Below, one piece after another: positions 1-7,758 of a stretch of 64,000 bases of DNA. The notes under the pieces are model-generated. The model saw only the letters and a list, made by a program, of their open reading frames with translations, made no database searches and had not been told where the DNA came from. The DNA lies in contig JBBRYF010000004.1 in the NCBI GenBank assembly GCA_038237925.1, positions 96,961 through 160,960 on the forward strand. Direction: 5' to 3'. The position numbers and the translations under genes were made by a program. The stretch is from AC-32 sp038237925 (lineage in GTDB: Bacteria > Actinomycetota > Thermoleophilia > Gaiellales > Gaiellaceae). Numbering within the stretch: the stretch's first letter is position 1; the number at the start of each line of letters is the position of its first letter.

Positions 1-36
1 CGCGGCCTGCGCCGCTGGGAGCAACGCGAGAGCTAA
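1..36 (+). CDS. possible C-terminal end of a gene running in from the left
   Basis: The first bases read in frame as RGLRRWEQRES followed by TAA at 34-36. This may be the last residues of a plus-strand gene that converges on hppD. Eleven codons cannot identify a product, and an open frame this short occurs by chance, so this is only a suggestion. Nothing else is seen before position 87. Confidence 0.25.
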   Translation, partial: RGLRRWEQRES

Positions 37-86
37 GACGGCCGCCCCGGCAAAGTCGGCACGGCCTCTATGTCGCAAGCGAGCGC

Positions 87-1187
87 CTAGAGGTTGCCGC
101 GGAGCGCCTGCTCGCGCTCGATGGATTCGAAGAGGGCCTTGAAGTTCCCCTCGCCGAAGGTCGTGGCGCCGTGGCGCTCGATCACCTCGAAGAAGACCGT
201 CGGCCGGTCCTGTGCCGTCTTCGTGAAGATCTGCAGCAGATAGCCGTCCTCGTCGCGGTCGGCCAGGATCTTCAGCCGCTCCAGGTCGGAGTACTCCTCG
301 CCGATCTCGCCGACGCGGCCCTGAACCTCCTCGTAGTACGCGTCCGGGGTGTCGAGGAAGAGCACGCCGCGCTCCTTCAGCACCTCGACGGTGCGGACGA
401 TGTCCTCGCTCTGCAGCGCGATGTGCTGCACGCCTGGGCCATGGTTGAACTCGAGGTACTCCTCGATCTGACTCTTGCGCTTGCCCTCGGCCGGCTCGTT
501 GATCGGAAACTTGATCTTGCCGCTGCCGTCCGCCATCACCTTCGACATCAGCGCCGAGTACTCGGTCTGGATCTGGTCGTCGCCGAAGTGGACGATGTTC
601 GTCATCCCGAAGACGCGCTCGTAGAAGCCGACCCAGTGGTCCATCCGCCCGAGCTCGACGTTGCCGACCACGTGGTCGAGCGCCATCAGCCCCACGCCGG
701 TGTCGGCATGGCCGTTCTCGGTCGTCGAGACGAAGCCGGGGAGGAACGGGCCCGCGTACTCATGACGGTTGACGAAGGAGTGGATCACGTCGCCGTAGGT
801 CCCGATCGCCGCGAGCTCGACGCGGCCGAAGTCGTCCTCGAGCCATTGCGGCTCGGCGATCCCGCGCGCGCCGCGCTGCACGGCCTGGCGGTAGGCCTCC
901 GCCGCGCTCGGGACCTGGAGCGCGATGTCCTTCGCCCCGTCGCCGTGGCGGCACGCGAACTGCGTGACCTCGCTGTCGGCGCGCAGGCCGCTCGAGACGA
1001 CGAGCCTGATCTCGCCCTGCTCGAGCACGTAGGAGGCGCGGTCGCGGACGCCTGTCTCCGGGCCAGCATACGCCGTGCGCGTGAACCCGAACGCCCGCTC
1101 GTAGAAATACGCCGCCTGCTTCGCGTTGCCGACCCAGAGCTCGACGTGGTCCCAGCCCTCGAGCGGCATGAAGTCGGTGGCGCTCAC
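87..1187 (-). CDS. hppD: 4-hydroxyphenylpyruvate dioxygenase
   Basis: Converts 4-hydroxyphenylpyruvate to homogentisate in tyrosine catabolism, an Fe(II) and oxygen dependent cytoplasmic step. The 366-residue protein has two vicinal-oxygen-chelate halves. The iron ligands of the family are visible in the C-terminal half: His172 (ALDHVVGNV), His255 (GVQHIAL) and Glu334 (VFFEVIERHG). Length is close to that of other bacterial HPPDs. The GTG start at 1187 overlaps the stop of the upstream MFS gene as GTGA, so the two are probably translationally coupled; a frame open further upstream is only antisense-like reading of the transporter. It is the last gene of a three-gene minus-strand operon with two exporters. 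No other homogentisate-pathway gene is in view. Confidence 0.96.
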   Translation of the reverse strand: MSATDFMPLEGWDHVELWVGNAKQAAYFYERAFGFTRTAYAGPETGVRDRASYVLEQGEIRLVVSSGLRADSEVTQFACRHGDGAKDIALQVPSAAEAYRQAVQRGARGIAEPQWLEDDFGRVELAAIGTYGDVIHSFVNRHEYAGPFLPGFVSTTENGHADTGVGLMALDHVVGNVELGRMDHWVGFYERVFGMTNIVHFGDDQIQTEYSALMSKVMADGSGKIKFPINEPAEGKRKSQIEEYLEFNHGPGVQHIALQSEDIVRTVEVLKERGVLFLDTPDAYYEEVQGRVGEIGEEYSDLERLKILADRDEDGYLLQIFTKTAQDRPTVFFEVIERHGATTFGEGNFKALFESIEREQALRGNL

Positions 1188-2722
1188 GTCTCGGATTGTA
1201 CTGCGGCTTGCTGCGGGGAGGCCTCGTCGCCCACGGGCGGAGCCGTCTCCTCGAGCCCGTGGCGCAGCGGCACCTCGCGCACCCAGAGCAGCGAGACCAC
1301 GAAGACGAGCACGCACAGGATCGCCGCGAGCAGGAAGGCCGGGTGCAGCGCGTTCGCTAGCGCGGCACGTCCGGCCGGTGGGAGCCGGTGGATCGTCGTG
1401 CCCTCGAGGCGCGCGCCGGAGGGCAGACGCTGGTTCACGATCACGCCCATCAGCGTGACCCCGAGGGTCGCCCCGATCGAGCGCGAGAACTGGCTCAGCG
1501 CCGTTGCAGTGCCCATCTCTGCGCGGGTCACGGAGTTTTGGATCGAGAGCACGAAGATTTGCATCATCATCCCGAGCCCGATGCCGGCCAGCACCATGTC
1601 GCGCGCGGCCTGCGCGTTGGTCGAGTTCACACCGAGTCGCCAGAGCAGCACCTCGCCGGCCCCGAGCAGTACCGGGCCGATCAACGTGTTCGGCCGGTAG
1701 CGGCCCGTGCGCGAGACGAGCTGGCCCGAGAGGAAGCTCGTCGTCACGGCTCCGAGCATCAGCGGCGTGAGCACGACGCCGGAAGAGGTCGCCGAGGTGC
1801 CGATCACGCCCTGCACGAACAGCGGCACGAAGCTGATCGTCCCGAACATGGCCGCCCCGACGAGAGCCATGCAGGCGACGCTCGAGGAGACGGTCTGGTT
1901 GCGCAGCAGGCTGAACGGCAGGATCGGCTCCGGCACGCGCCGCTCGACGACGCCGAACAGCGTGAGCAGGGCCACGGCGGCGGCGAGCGCACCGACCACG
2001 TGGGCGGAACTCCACGGGTAGTCGTGCCCGCCCCAGACGAGGCCCAGCAGCAGCGCGGTCGTCCCGAGCGCGAGGACACCGGCGCCGAGCCAGTCGATCG
2101 AGTGCCGCCGCTTCTCGGGCGGCATCGGCATCGTCACGAGGATCACGATCAGCGCGACGATGCCGACCGGCAGGTTGACGAAGAAGATCCAGCGCCAGCT
2201 CGCATTGTCGACGATGAACCCGCCGATCAGCGGCCCGGCGATCGACGCGGCGGCGAAGACGGAGCCGATCAGCCCCTGGTAGCGGCCGCGATCGCGCGGC
2301 GGGATGATCATCCCGACCATCGCGAGCGTGAGCGGGAAGAGCCCGCCGGCGCCCACGCCCTGGATCGCCCGGAAGACGACGAGCTGCACCATGTTCTGCG
2401 CGACGCCGCAGAGGGCCGAGCCGATCAGGAAGATCGTGATCGAGACGATGAAGAGCGGCTTGCGGCCGTGCGCGTCGCCGAGCTTCCCGTACAGCGGCAC
2501 GGTCACCGTCGAGCCGAGCATGTACGCGGTGAAGACCCACGAGTACTGGCTGATCCCCCCGAGCTCCGAGACGACGCGCGGCAACGCGGTCGCGACGATC
2601 GTCTGGTCGAGCGCCGCGAGCAGCAGCGCGACCATCAGGCCGGAGTAGATCGCGAGGATGCGGCCGATCGAGAAGCGGTAGCCGGGCGGCGTGCGTGCGA
2701 GCCGCTCGCGCAGCGAGGTCAC
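1184..2722 (-). CDS. MFS drug exporter, DHA2 (EmrB/QacA) family
   Basis: A 512-residue inner-membrane protein with about 14 hydrophobic helices. The first helix contains LDQTIVATALPRV, the DHA2 helix-1 motif, and the loop after helix 2 carries GKLGDAHGRKPLF, the MFS motif A. Such proteins export drugs or metabolites in exchange for protons; the substrate cannot be read from the sequence. The GTG start overlaps the stop of the upstream DMT gene (GTGA) and its own stop overlaps the hppD start, so the three genes form a tightly coupled operon. Linkage to hppD may mean export of an aromatic compound, which is inference only. Confidence 0.93.
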   Translation of the reverse strand: MTSLRERLARTPPGYRFSIGRILAIYSGLMVALLLAALDQTIVATALPRVVSELGGISQYSWVFTAYMLGSTVTVPLYGKLGDAHGRKPLFIVSITIFLIGSALCGVAQNMVQLVVFRAIQGVGAGGLFPLTLAMVGMIIPPRDRGRYQGLIGSVFAAASIAGPLIGGFIVDNASWRWIFFVNLPVGIVALIVILVTMPMPPEKRRHSIDWLGAGVLALGTTALLLGLVWGGHDYPWSSAHVVGALAAAVALLTLFGVVERRVPEPILPFSLLRNQTVSSSVACMALVGAAMFGTISFVPLFVQGVIGTSATSSGVVLTPLMLGAVTTSFLSGQLVSRTGRYRPNTLIGPVLLGAGEVLLWRLGVNSTNAQAARDMVLAGIGLGMMMQIFVLSIQNSVTRAEMGTATALSQFSRSIGATLGVTLMGVIVNQRLPSGARLEGTTIHRLPPAGRAALANALHPAFLLAAILCVLVFVVSLLWVREVPLRHGLEETAPPVGDEASPQQAAVQSET

Positions 2723-3621
2723 GTCGCCACCGCCTCGGAGCGCGTTCGAGAAGGCACCCGCGCAAGCAGGATCCCGCAGGCGATCGCGAGCCCGCCGACG
2801 ACCTGGAGGCGCCCGAGCGGCTCGGACAGGATCAGCAGCGAGAAGATCGCGGCGAGGAAGGGTTGTAGGTTCGCGAAGACGGATGCGCGAGACGGGCCGA
2901 CCCGGCCGATCCCGCCGAACCAGAGCAGGTTCGCGAGCACGAGCGGGCCCAGGACGGCGAAGGCGAGCAGCAACCAGATGGTCGTGCCGAGGCCACCGTA
3001 GTCCTGCCGCAGGAGCTGCGGCGCACCCACGGCGGCGAGCGGCACCGTCCCGATCGTGAAGGCGACCGCGCTCAGCCGCAGGGTCGAGTAGCGCTCCAGG
3101 AGCGGAGAGACCGCGACCGTGTACCAGGCCCAGGTCGCCGAGGCCGCGAAGCCGAGCAGATCGCCCGAGAGCTGTCCCGAGACGCCGCCGCCCGAGCCGA
3201 GCGCGACGAGCGCCGCGCCGCCGAACGCGAGCACCGCCGCGAGCCAGAAACGCGAGCCGAGCCGCTCGATTCCCATCAGGAACGCGAAGATCCCGGTCAT
3301 CACGGGCAGTGTCCCGAACAGGAGTGCCACGGTGGTCGCGGTCGTCAGCTTGATCGCGTACACGAACGAGAGCTGGTTCAGGAAGATCCCGATCAGGGCC
3401 GCGCCGGCAAGGACGAGCAGGTCGCGCCGGGCCAGCGCAAACGAGCGCTCACGGTAGTACGTGAACGCGGCGAAGAACACAGCCGCGGCGCCGAAGCGCA
3501 GCACCCCGTAGGCCACCGGCTGGAACCCATGGGAGATGACGTACTTCGTGACGGTGAAGTTGAGGGCCCAGAGGGTGACCGTCGCGAGCAGCATCAGGTC
3601 GGCGAGCTCGGGACGGCGCAT
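2719..3621 (-). CDS. EamA/DMT-superfamily transporter
   Basis: A 300-residue membrane protein of the 10-helix drug/metabolite transporter fold with two EamA repeats, the first beginning at LADLMLLATVTLWALNFTVTKYVI and the second near LLGFAASATWAWYTV. I chose the ATG at 3621 (MRRPELAD); an ATG at 3654 would add a charged, poorly conserved leader and overlap the divergent gene. Export of amino acids or related metabolites is typical of the family. It is the promoter-proximal gene of the DMT-MFS-hppD operon and is divergent from the small gene starting at 3653, so the operon promoter must lie in or near 3622-3655. Confidence 0.9.
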   Translation of the reverse strand: MRRPELADLMLLATVTLWALNFTVTKYVISHGFQPVAYGVLRFGAAAVFFAAFTYYRERSFALARRDLLVLAGAALIGIFLNQLSFVYAIKLTTATTVALLFGTLPVMTGIFAFLMGIERLGSRFWLAAVLAFGGAALVALGSGGGVSGQLSGDLLGFAASATWAWYTVAVSPLLERYSTLRLSAVAFTIGTVPLAAVGAPQLLRQDYGGLGTTIWLLLAFAVLGPLVLANLLWFGGIGRVGPSRASVFANLQPFLAAIFSLLILSEPLGRLQVVGGLAIACGILLARVPSRTRSEAVAT

Positions 3622-3652
3622 TGATTTGAACCTACCCATTAGGCTTCGGCAC

Positions 3653-3937
3653 ATGCCGCAAGGGGAGCCGACGAGGGATCAGATCGACGCGCTTGTCGGC
3701 CCCGCGACGCCGCACTTCGCCTACCAGCTGCGCGCGCGCGTGCGTGAGCTCGTGCTCGACCTCCCGGAAGATCACGAGCTGCGTCGTTACGCGGAGGAGA
3801 AGCTGGAGCTGCTCGACCGGCTCGGCCACGGCTCGACGAAGGCGCACGAGGGCCCGCGCGTGCGGCGTGACGTGCCGGGCTGGGAGGAGATCCCGAGCTC
3901 CGCGCCCGCGGACGAGCCGCTGCCGCGGCGGCGATGA
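3653..3937 (+). CDS. small hypothetical protein
   Basis: A 94-residue soluble, charged protein starting MPQGEPTRDQIDAL, with a central amphipathic stretch (RARVRELVLDLPEDHELRRYAEEKLELLDRLG) and a proline-rich tail. I do not recognise a family. The ATG at 3653 is chosen because upstream in-frame starts would run through the divergent transporter gene. Its stop overlaps the fabL start as ATGA, so it is the first gene of the operon with fabL and the methyltransferase. Confidence 0.7.
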   Translation: MPQGEPTRDQIDALVGPATPHFAYQLRARVRELVLDLPEDHELRRYAEEKLELLDRLGHGSTKAHEGPRVRRDVPGWEEIPSSAPADEPLPRRR

Positions 3938-4671
3938 GCTTCGAGGGAGCGTCCGTGCTCGTCACGGGCGGTTCGCGCGGAATCGGCAAGGCGATCGCGC
4001 TGCGGTTCGCCGAGCGCGGTGCCGCGCGGGTCGCGATCGGCTACCTGCGTAACGACAAGGCCGCCGAGGAAACCGCCGAGGAGCTCCGCGCCGCAGGGGC
4101 CGAGCCGCTCTTCCTGCGCGGCAACGTCTCCTCGGAGCGCGTCGCCGAAGAGGCCGCCGAGCTCGGGCCGTTCGACGTGCTCGTGCACAACGCGGCGACG
4201 GGTGTGATCAAGCCGGCCCTCGAGACCGAGGACAAGCACTGGGACTGGACGCTCTCCGCGAACGCGCGGGCGCTGCTGACCCTCGCGCGGGCCTGCGTGC
4301 CGCAGATGCCGGAGGGCTCGTCGATCGTCGGCGTCTCGAGCCTCGGCTCGATCCGCGTGCTCGACAACTACGTGCTCGTCGGCGTGTCGAAGGCGGCGCT
4401 CGAGGCGCTCGTCCGCTACCTCGCGGTCGAGCTCGCCCCGCGCGGGATTCGCGTGAACGCGGTGTCGGCCGGCGTCGTCGAGACCGGCGCGCTCGACCAT
4501 TTCCCCAACCGCGAGCAGATGATCGAGTCCGGGCTCGAGCGCACGCCGGCCGGGCGGCTCGTCAAGCCGGAAGACGTGGCCGACGCTGTCGGCTTCCTCT
4601 GCTCGCCCGAGGCGGCGATGGTTTGCGGGCACACGCTGATCGTCGACGGCGGCTTCTCGCTGCTCGCCTGA
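3934..4671 (+). CDS. fabL: enoyl-[ACP] reductase, FabL type (SDR family)
   Basis: A 245-residue short-chain dehydrogenase. The NADP-binding glycine motif TGGSRGIG is at residues 11-18, and Tyr146 and Lys153 have the Y-x6-K spacing typical of enoyl-ACP reductases rather than the Y-x3-K of ordinary SDRs. Stretches such as VSSLGSIR, VGVSKAALEALVRYLAVEL, HFPNRE and TPAGR are what I recall of Bacillus subtilis FabL (YgaA). It would catalyse the last reduction of fatty-acid elongation using NADPH. It is coupled by ATGA to the upstream small gene and by TGATG to the methyltransferase downstream. A different SDR function cannot be excluded. Confidence 0.85.
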   Translation: MSFEGASVLVTGGSRGIGKAIALRFAERGAARVAIGYLRNDKAAEETAEELRAAGAEPLFLRGNVSSERVAEEAAELGPFDVLVHNAATGVIKPALETEDKHWDWTLSANARALLTLARACVPQMPEGSSIVGVSSLGSIRVLDNYVLVGVSKAALEALVRYLAVELAPRGIRVNAVSAGVVETGALDHFPNREQMIESGLERTPAGRLVKPEDVADAVGFLCSPEAAMVCGHTLIVDGGFSLLA

Positions 4672-5303
4672 TGGAGCCCACGGAAGGGAACCTGCGTGCG
4701 TGGGAGGAGGCGCACAAACGGATTCGCCGCTCCTCGGCGCGAGGCAGCCGGACGCTGCCGAAGCCGGTGCGGGAGCGGCTGCCCGACATCGGCGGGCGGC
4801 ACGTGCTTCACCTCGCCTGCGGCGCGGGGCGCGAGACCGCGGCCCTGATGAGCCTGGGCGCGCTCGTAACGGGCGTGGATGCTTCAGAGGCGACGGTGAA
4901 GGCCGCGCGTAAGCGGCTCCCCGACGCGGCCCTGGTGACTGCCTCGCCCGAGGCGCTACCGGTCGAGCTGCGGCGCAAGCGCTTCGACGTCGTGTACCAA
5001 TCGTGGGGCGCACTCGCGGACATCCACGACCTCGAGGGCTGGGCGGACGGGATCGCCTCTGCCCTGAAGAAAGGCGGCGTACTCTTCCTCTACGACGAGC
5101 ATCCGGTCGCCGCGTGCCTCGACCAGATGCTGCACTGGCACGAGAGCTACTTCGAGACGTGGCCGATCGGCCGGCTCGTGCACGCCCTCGGCGGTGCCGG
5201 TCTCGCGCTCGAGCGGCTCGAGGAGCTGCCCGACCCGAACCGCTGGGGCCGCCGCGAGGTGCGGGTGCCGGGCGACCTGATCGTCGTCGCGCGAAAGCCC
5301 TAG
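4671..5303 (+). CDS. class I SAM-dependent methyltransferase
   Basis: A 210-residue Rossmann-fold methyltransferase. Motif I (VLHLACGAGRETAAL) starts near residue 44, followed by GVDASEATVKAARKRLPDA for the acidic loop that binds the SAM ribose, and a post-motif FDVVYQSWGALADIHDLEGW. The substrate is not evident; the fold resembles UbiE/Methyltransf_11 enzymes acting on small molecules. The ATG overlaps the fabL stop (TGATG), and the earlier in-frame ATG at 4623 lies inside fabL. The stop at 5303 is five bases from the convergent proline dehydrogenase stop. Confidence 0.88.
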   Translation: MEPTEGNLRAWEEAHKRIRRSSARGSRTLPKPVRERLPDIGGRHVLHLACGAGRETAALMSLGALVTGVDASEATVKAARKRLPDAALVTASPEALPVELRRKRFDVVYQSWGALADIHDLEGWADGIASALKKGGVLFLYDEHPVAACLDQMLHWHESYFETWPIGRLVHALGGAGLALERLEELPDPNRWGRREVRVPGDLIVVARKP

Positions 5304-5308
5304 GAGCG

Positions 5309-6235
5309 CTAGCCCGAGCCGTTGCGGCCCGGAAGCAGGCGCCCGACCGTGTCGGCGGCGATGTAGCCGGCGATCTTCGGGTTCTCCTGCAGGCGCCGCA
5401 GCGAGTACGCGTACCACTGGCGCCCGAACGGCGTGTAGATGCGCAGTCGCTGACCGCCCCGCACGAGTTCGTCGCCCATGGCCGGCCGCACGCCGAGCAG
5501 CATCTGGAACTCGTACTCCTCTAGCCCCAGATCACTGGCGCTCGTGAGCCGCCGCCCCTGCTCGACGAGCCACTCGTCGTGCGTCGCGATGCCCACGTAG
5601 CAGCCCGCTTCGAGCAGCTCCTCGAGCGCCTGCGCGAAGCTCGCGCGGATCGAGTCGAAATCGCGGTAGGCGATCTCCGGCCGCTCGATGTAGATCCCCT
5701 TGCAGAGCCGGATGTTCGGCCGGAGATCGGCGAGGTCGCGAACGTCGGCGAGCGTCCGCTTGAGCCCTGCCTGGAGGACGACCCCCACGTTGTCATGACC
5801 GGCCGCGCGCAGCTCGCGGTACATCCGCAGCGTGTCGTCGGTGGTCGAGGAGTCCTCCATGTCGATCCGGACGAAGTTGTCGCGCTCGGCCGCGTGGCGC
5901 ACGACGTCCTTCAGGTTGTCGCGACAGAGGTCGTAGCCGAGCTTCAGCCCGAGCGCGGTCGGCTTGACGCTGATGTTCGAATCGAGCTTCCCTCGCTCGA
6001 AGGCGTCGATCGCCGCGCGGTAGGCATCGGCGATCGCCCGCGCCTCGTCCGGGTTGGCGATCTCCTCGCCGAGAACGTCCAGCGTGGCCAGCTTCCCTTC
6101 GTCGTTCAGGCGCCGGACGACGCGCAGGGCGTCGTCGAGGTCCTCGCCCGCGATGTACCGCTCGGAGATCCGGCGCACGACGGGCTTCGGCACCGCCGGC
6201 AGGAAGCGAACGATCGCGGAGTCGACCAGGCTCAC
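5309..6235 (-). CDS. proline dehydrogenase
   Basis: FAD-dependent oxidation of L-proline to pyrroline-5-carboxylate, the first step of proline catabolism. The 308-residue monofunctional protein is typical of Gram-positive PRODH. Visible family motifs are ISVKPTALGLKL, RIDMEDSS, VLQAGLKRT, RLCKGIY, a GIATHDEW segment and EFQMLLGVRP. The GTG at 6235 is the first start in the frame. No pyrroline-5-carboxylate dehydrogenase is nearby. The MarR gene lies only 13 bp upstream on the same strand, so the two may be co-transcribed and co-regulated. Confidence 0.94.
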   Translation of the reverse strand: MSLVDSAIVRFLPAVPKPVVRRISERYIAGEDLDDALRVVRRLNDEGKLATLDVLGEEIANPDEARAIADAYRAAIDAFERGKLDSNISVKPTALGLKLGYDLCRDNLKDVVRHAAERDNFVRIDMEDSSTTDDTLRMYRELRAAGHDNVGVVLQAGLKRTLADVRDLADLRPNIRLCKGIYIERPEIAYRDFDSIRASFAQALEELLEAGCYVGIATHDEWLVEQGRRLTSASDLGLEEYEFQMLLGVRPAMGDELVRGGQRLRIYTPFGRQWYAYSLRRLQENPKIAGYIAADTVGRLLPGRNGSG

Positions 6236-6248
6236 GGGCGGGGTGATT

Positions 6249-6773
6249 CTACGAGCGCTTCTCTTCGCGCCGCTCGAACTCGAGCATCAACCGGCGCAGG
6301 AGGCCGTTCAGCTGCTTCTTCTCGCTTGCGCTCAACGCGTCCGCGACGAGCGACTCCTTGGCCGCCTGGGCGCTGACCGAGTCCTCCCAGGCCTTCTGCC
6401 CCTGCTCGGTCAGCTCGACGAGCACCCCGCGGCGGTCGTTGGGATCCGGCACCCGCTGCACGAGGCCGGCCTGCTCGAGCCGGTCGATCCGGTTCGTCAT
6501 CGCACCGCTCGAGAGGTCGGCCCACTTGGCGAGCTGCCCGACCGACTTGCGGTGCGGCGGTCCGTCCATCTGCAGGTCGCCGAGCGCCTTCCACTCTCCG
6601 ACGGTGAGCTCGAAGTCGACGAGCGTCTCGGCGAGCATGCGGTTGAGCCGCCGCCGGAGCCCGTTGATCCGGTCGACGATCCCCTCGACCTCGAGGTCGA
6701 CCGCACCCGGAAGCTCGCGCTCGGCGAGCCAGCGATCGATGTGGTCGCGCTCGTCCTCAGGCATCCAGGTCAT
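6249..6773 (-). CDS. MarR-family transcriptional regulator
   Basis: A 174-residue winged-helix regulator. The helix-turn-helix and wing read GPPHRKSVGQLAKWADLSSGAMTNRIDRLEQAGLVQRVPDPNDRRGVLVEL, with the conserved DxRG wing (DPNDRRG). The C-terminal helices form the dimer interface. Starts at 6773 (MTWM) or 6764 are both possible. A perfect 16-bp palindrome lies 15-30 bp upstream of the start, the expected place for an autoregulatory operator, and the small divergent gene at 6863 would share it. The ligand is unknown; proline dehydrogenase downstream may be a target. Confidence 0.9.
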   Translation of the reverse strand: MTWMPEDERDHIDRWLAERELPGAVDLEVEGIVDRINGLRRRLNRMLAETLVDFELTVGEWKALGDLQMDGPPHRKSVGQLAKWADLSSGAMTNRIDRLEQAGLVQRVPDPNDRRGVLVELTEQGQKAWEDSVSAQAAKESLVADALSASEKKQLNGLLRRLMLEFERREEKRS

Positions 6774-6787
6774 CTTCGGTCAAATAT

Positions 6788-6803
6788 GTCTTGACGTCAA
6801 GAC
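6788..6803. promoter_or_regulatory. probable MarR operator (perfect palindrome)
   Basis: GTCTTGACGTCAAGAC is a perfect 16-bp palindrome in the 89-bp divergent gap between the MarR gene and the small gene at 6863. The TTGACGTCAA core and half-site size suit a MarR dimer. TTGAC inside it also resembles a -35 element, so repressor and polymerase could compete. Confidence 0.7.
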
Positions 6804-6831
6804 GTTTCACGTGTACCTTTCTCTTTCGAGG

Positions 6832-6844
6832 TAAAGATACTTTA
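6832..6844. promoter_or_regulatory. second inverted repeat in the MarR divergent region
   Basis: TAAAG-ATA-CTTTA is a short inverted repeat 29 bp from the MarR palindrome and about 20 bp before the plus-strand start at 6863. It is AT-rich for this genome and may be part of a promoter or a second binding site. Confidence 0.35.
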
Positions 6845-6862
6845 GGTCGAAGGGAGTCGAGC

Positions 6863-7057
6863 ATGGTCGAGCACGAGATCCGCACAGACGCCGTCAGAGA
6901 GCGGACGGTGAGACTGAGCAGCGACTGGTCCCCGATCGCGCCGCGCCGCCGCGTTCGCCTGACGCTCGGCCGCTGGCTGATCGGGGCCGGTCGCCGGCTC
7001 GCGAGCGAGTCGGGCTCAGCCTTCGCGCATGAAGCCCTGCCGCGCTGCACTCACTAG
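6863..7057 (+). CDS. small hypothetical protein divergent from MarR
   Basis: A 64-residue, arginine-rich protein beginning MVEHEIRTDAV, with a C-terminal amphipathic segment (VRLTLGRWLIGAGRRLASE). The ATG is preceded by GAAGGGAG, a good ribosome binding site, and the gene sits directly behind the putative MarR operator. Its last 42 bases overlap the 3' end of the convergent gene ending at 7016. I do not recognise a family. The regulatory context and binding site support it more than composition does. Confidence 0.5.
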   Translation: MVEHEIRTDAVRERTVRLSSDWSPIAPRRRVRLTLGRWLIGAGRRLASESGSAFAHEALPRCTH

Positions 7058-7312
7058 CGCGACGGCTTCAGGGAAAAGCACGCGCATCGCGTCCCGGAGA
7101 GCGCTCGCCTGCTCGTCCGCCCCACCCGTGGCCTGAACCTGCTGCAACGCGGCCGCCGTCAGCTCGACAGCGGTGTTCAGCGTGAGCGTCGCGAACTGCT
7201 CGCGCTGCGCCTCCTGAACCGACTCGGCCTGCTGCTCGGCGAACTCGCGCAGGCTCCGCATCAGGTCGTCCGGATCGCCTCCGAACGGGAAGTTGAAGCC
7301 ACCGCCTTCCAT
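7016..7312 (-). CDS. hypothetical helical protein
   Basis: A 98-residue protein beginning MEGGGFNFPFGGDPDDL, then largely helical (LREFAEQQAESVQEAQREQFATLTLNTAVELTAAALQQV). There is no signal peptide or membrane segment. It lies 10 bp downstream of the gene at 7322-7735 on the same strand, so the two are probably co-transcribed. No family recognised. Confidence 0.65.
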   Translation of the reverse strand: MEGGGFNFPFGGDPDDLMRSLREFAEQQAESVQEAQREQFATLTLNTAVELTAAALQQVQATGGADEQASALRDAMRVLFPEAVALVSAARQGFMREG

Positions 7313-7321
7313 GCGTCCAGC

Positions 7322-7735
7322 CTAGCTCAGGGGACGCTTGTAGCCGCGCTCGACGTCGCGGGAGAGCTCGGCGATCGTGTCGGCCGCAGCGGTGAGCGCG
7401 GCCGCGACGTCCGGGCCGCCCGTCGCGCCGAGCTCGTCGAGCAGCGCCGGGCTCGCGATGCGCGGTTCCTCCGGCTCGATTCCCGCGGCTTCCTCCGCGA
7501 CCTCACACAGCGCCGCGATCGAGACCGCGTCGTGCACGAGCGAGCGGTCCTGCACGGGCACGCCCGTCCCGTCGAGGACGAGCCAGGTCGTCGCCTCCTC
7601 GTTGCCATACGCGCAGACGTAGAACCTGATCCCGCTCGCCGGCTCGGCCGGGACGATCCCGGCCACCTCCTCGCCTTCCGCGGCATGCACGCCGGCCCGC
7701 TCGGCGATTCGCCTCAGGTCGCGGTCGAGGTCCAT
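7322..7735 (-). CDS. hypothetical protein
   Basis: A 137-residue acidic soluble protein. It has a probable mixed alpha/beta core (GIRFYVCAYGNEEATTWLVLDGTGVPV) followed by helices rich in Ala and Glu. It is divergent from the MenG-like methyltransferase starting at 7759 and appears to be first in a two-gene unit with the 98-residue protein. No family recognised. Confidence 0.7.
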   Translation of the reverse strand: MDLDRDLRRIAERAGVHAAEGEEVAGIVPAEPASGIRFYVCAYGNEEATTWLVLDGTGVPVQDRSLVHDAVSIAALCEVAEEAAGIEPEEPRIASPALLDELGATGGPDVAAALTAAADTIAELSRDVERGYKRPLS

Positions 7736-7758
7736 CTCGCCGAGCTTAGACTCAGCAC

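Noticed and set aside
87..2765. A single 892-codon open frame covering hppD and the MFS exporter on the minus strand, suggesting a fusion protein
   Set aside because: Only the hppD part is protein-like; the rest is Arg/Ala/Asp-rich shadow of the transporter, and a GTGA overlap marks the real hppD start at 1187.
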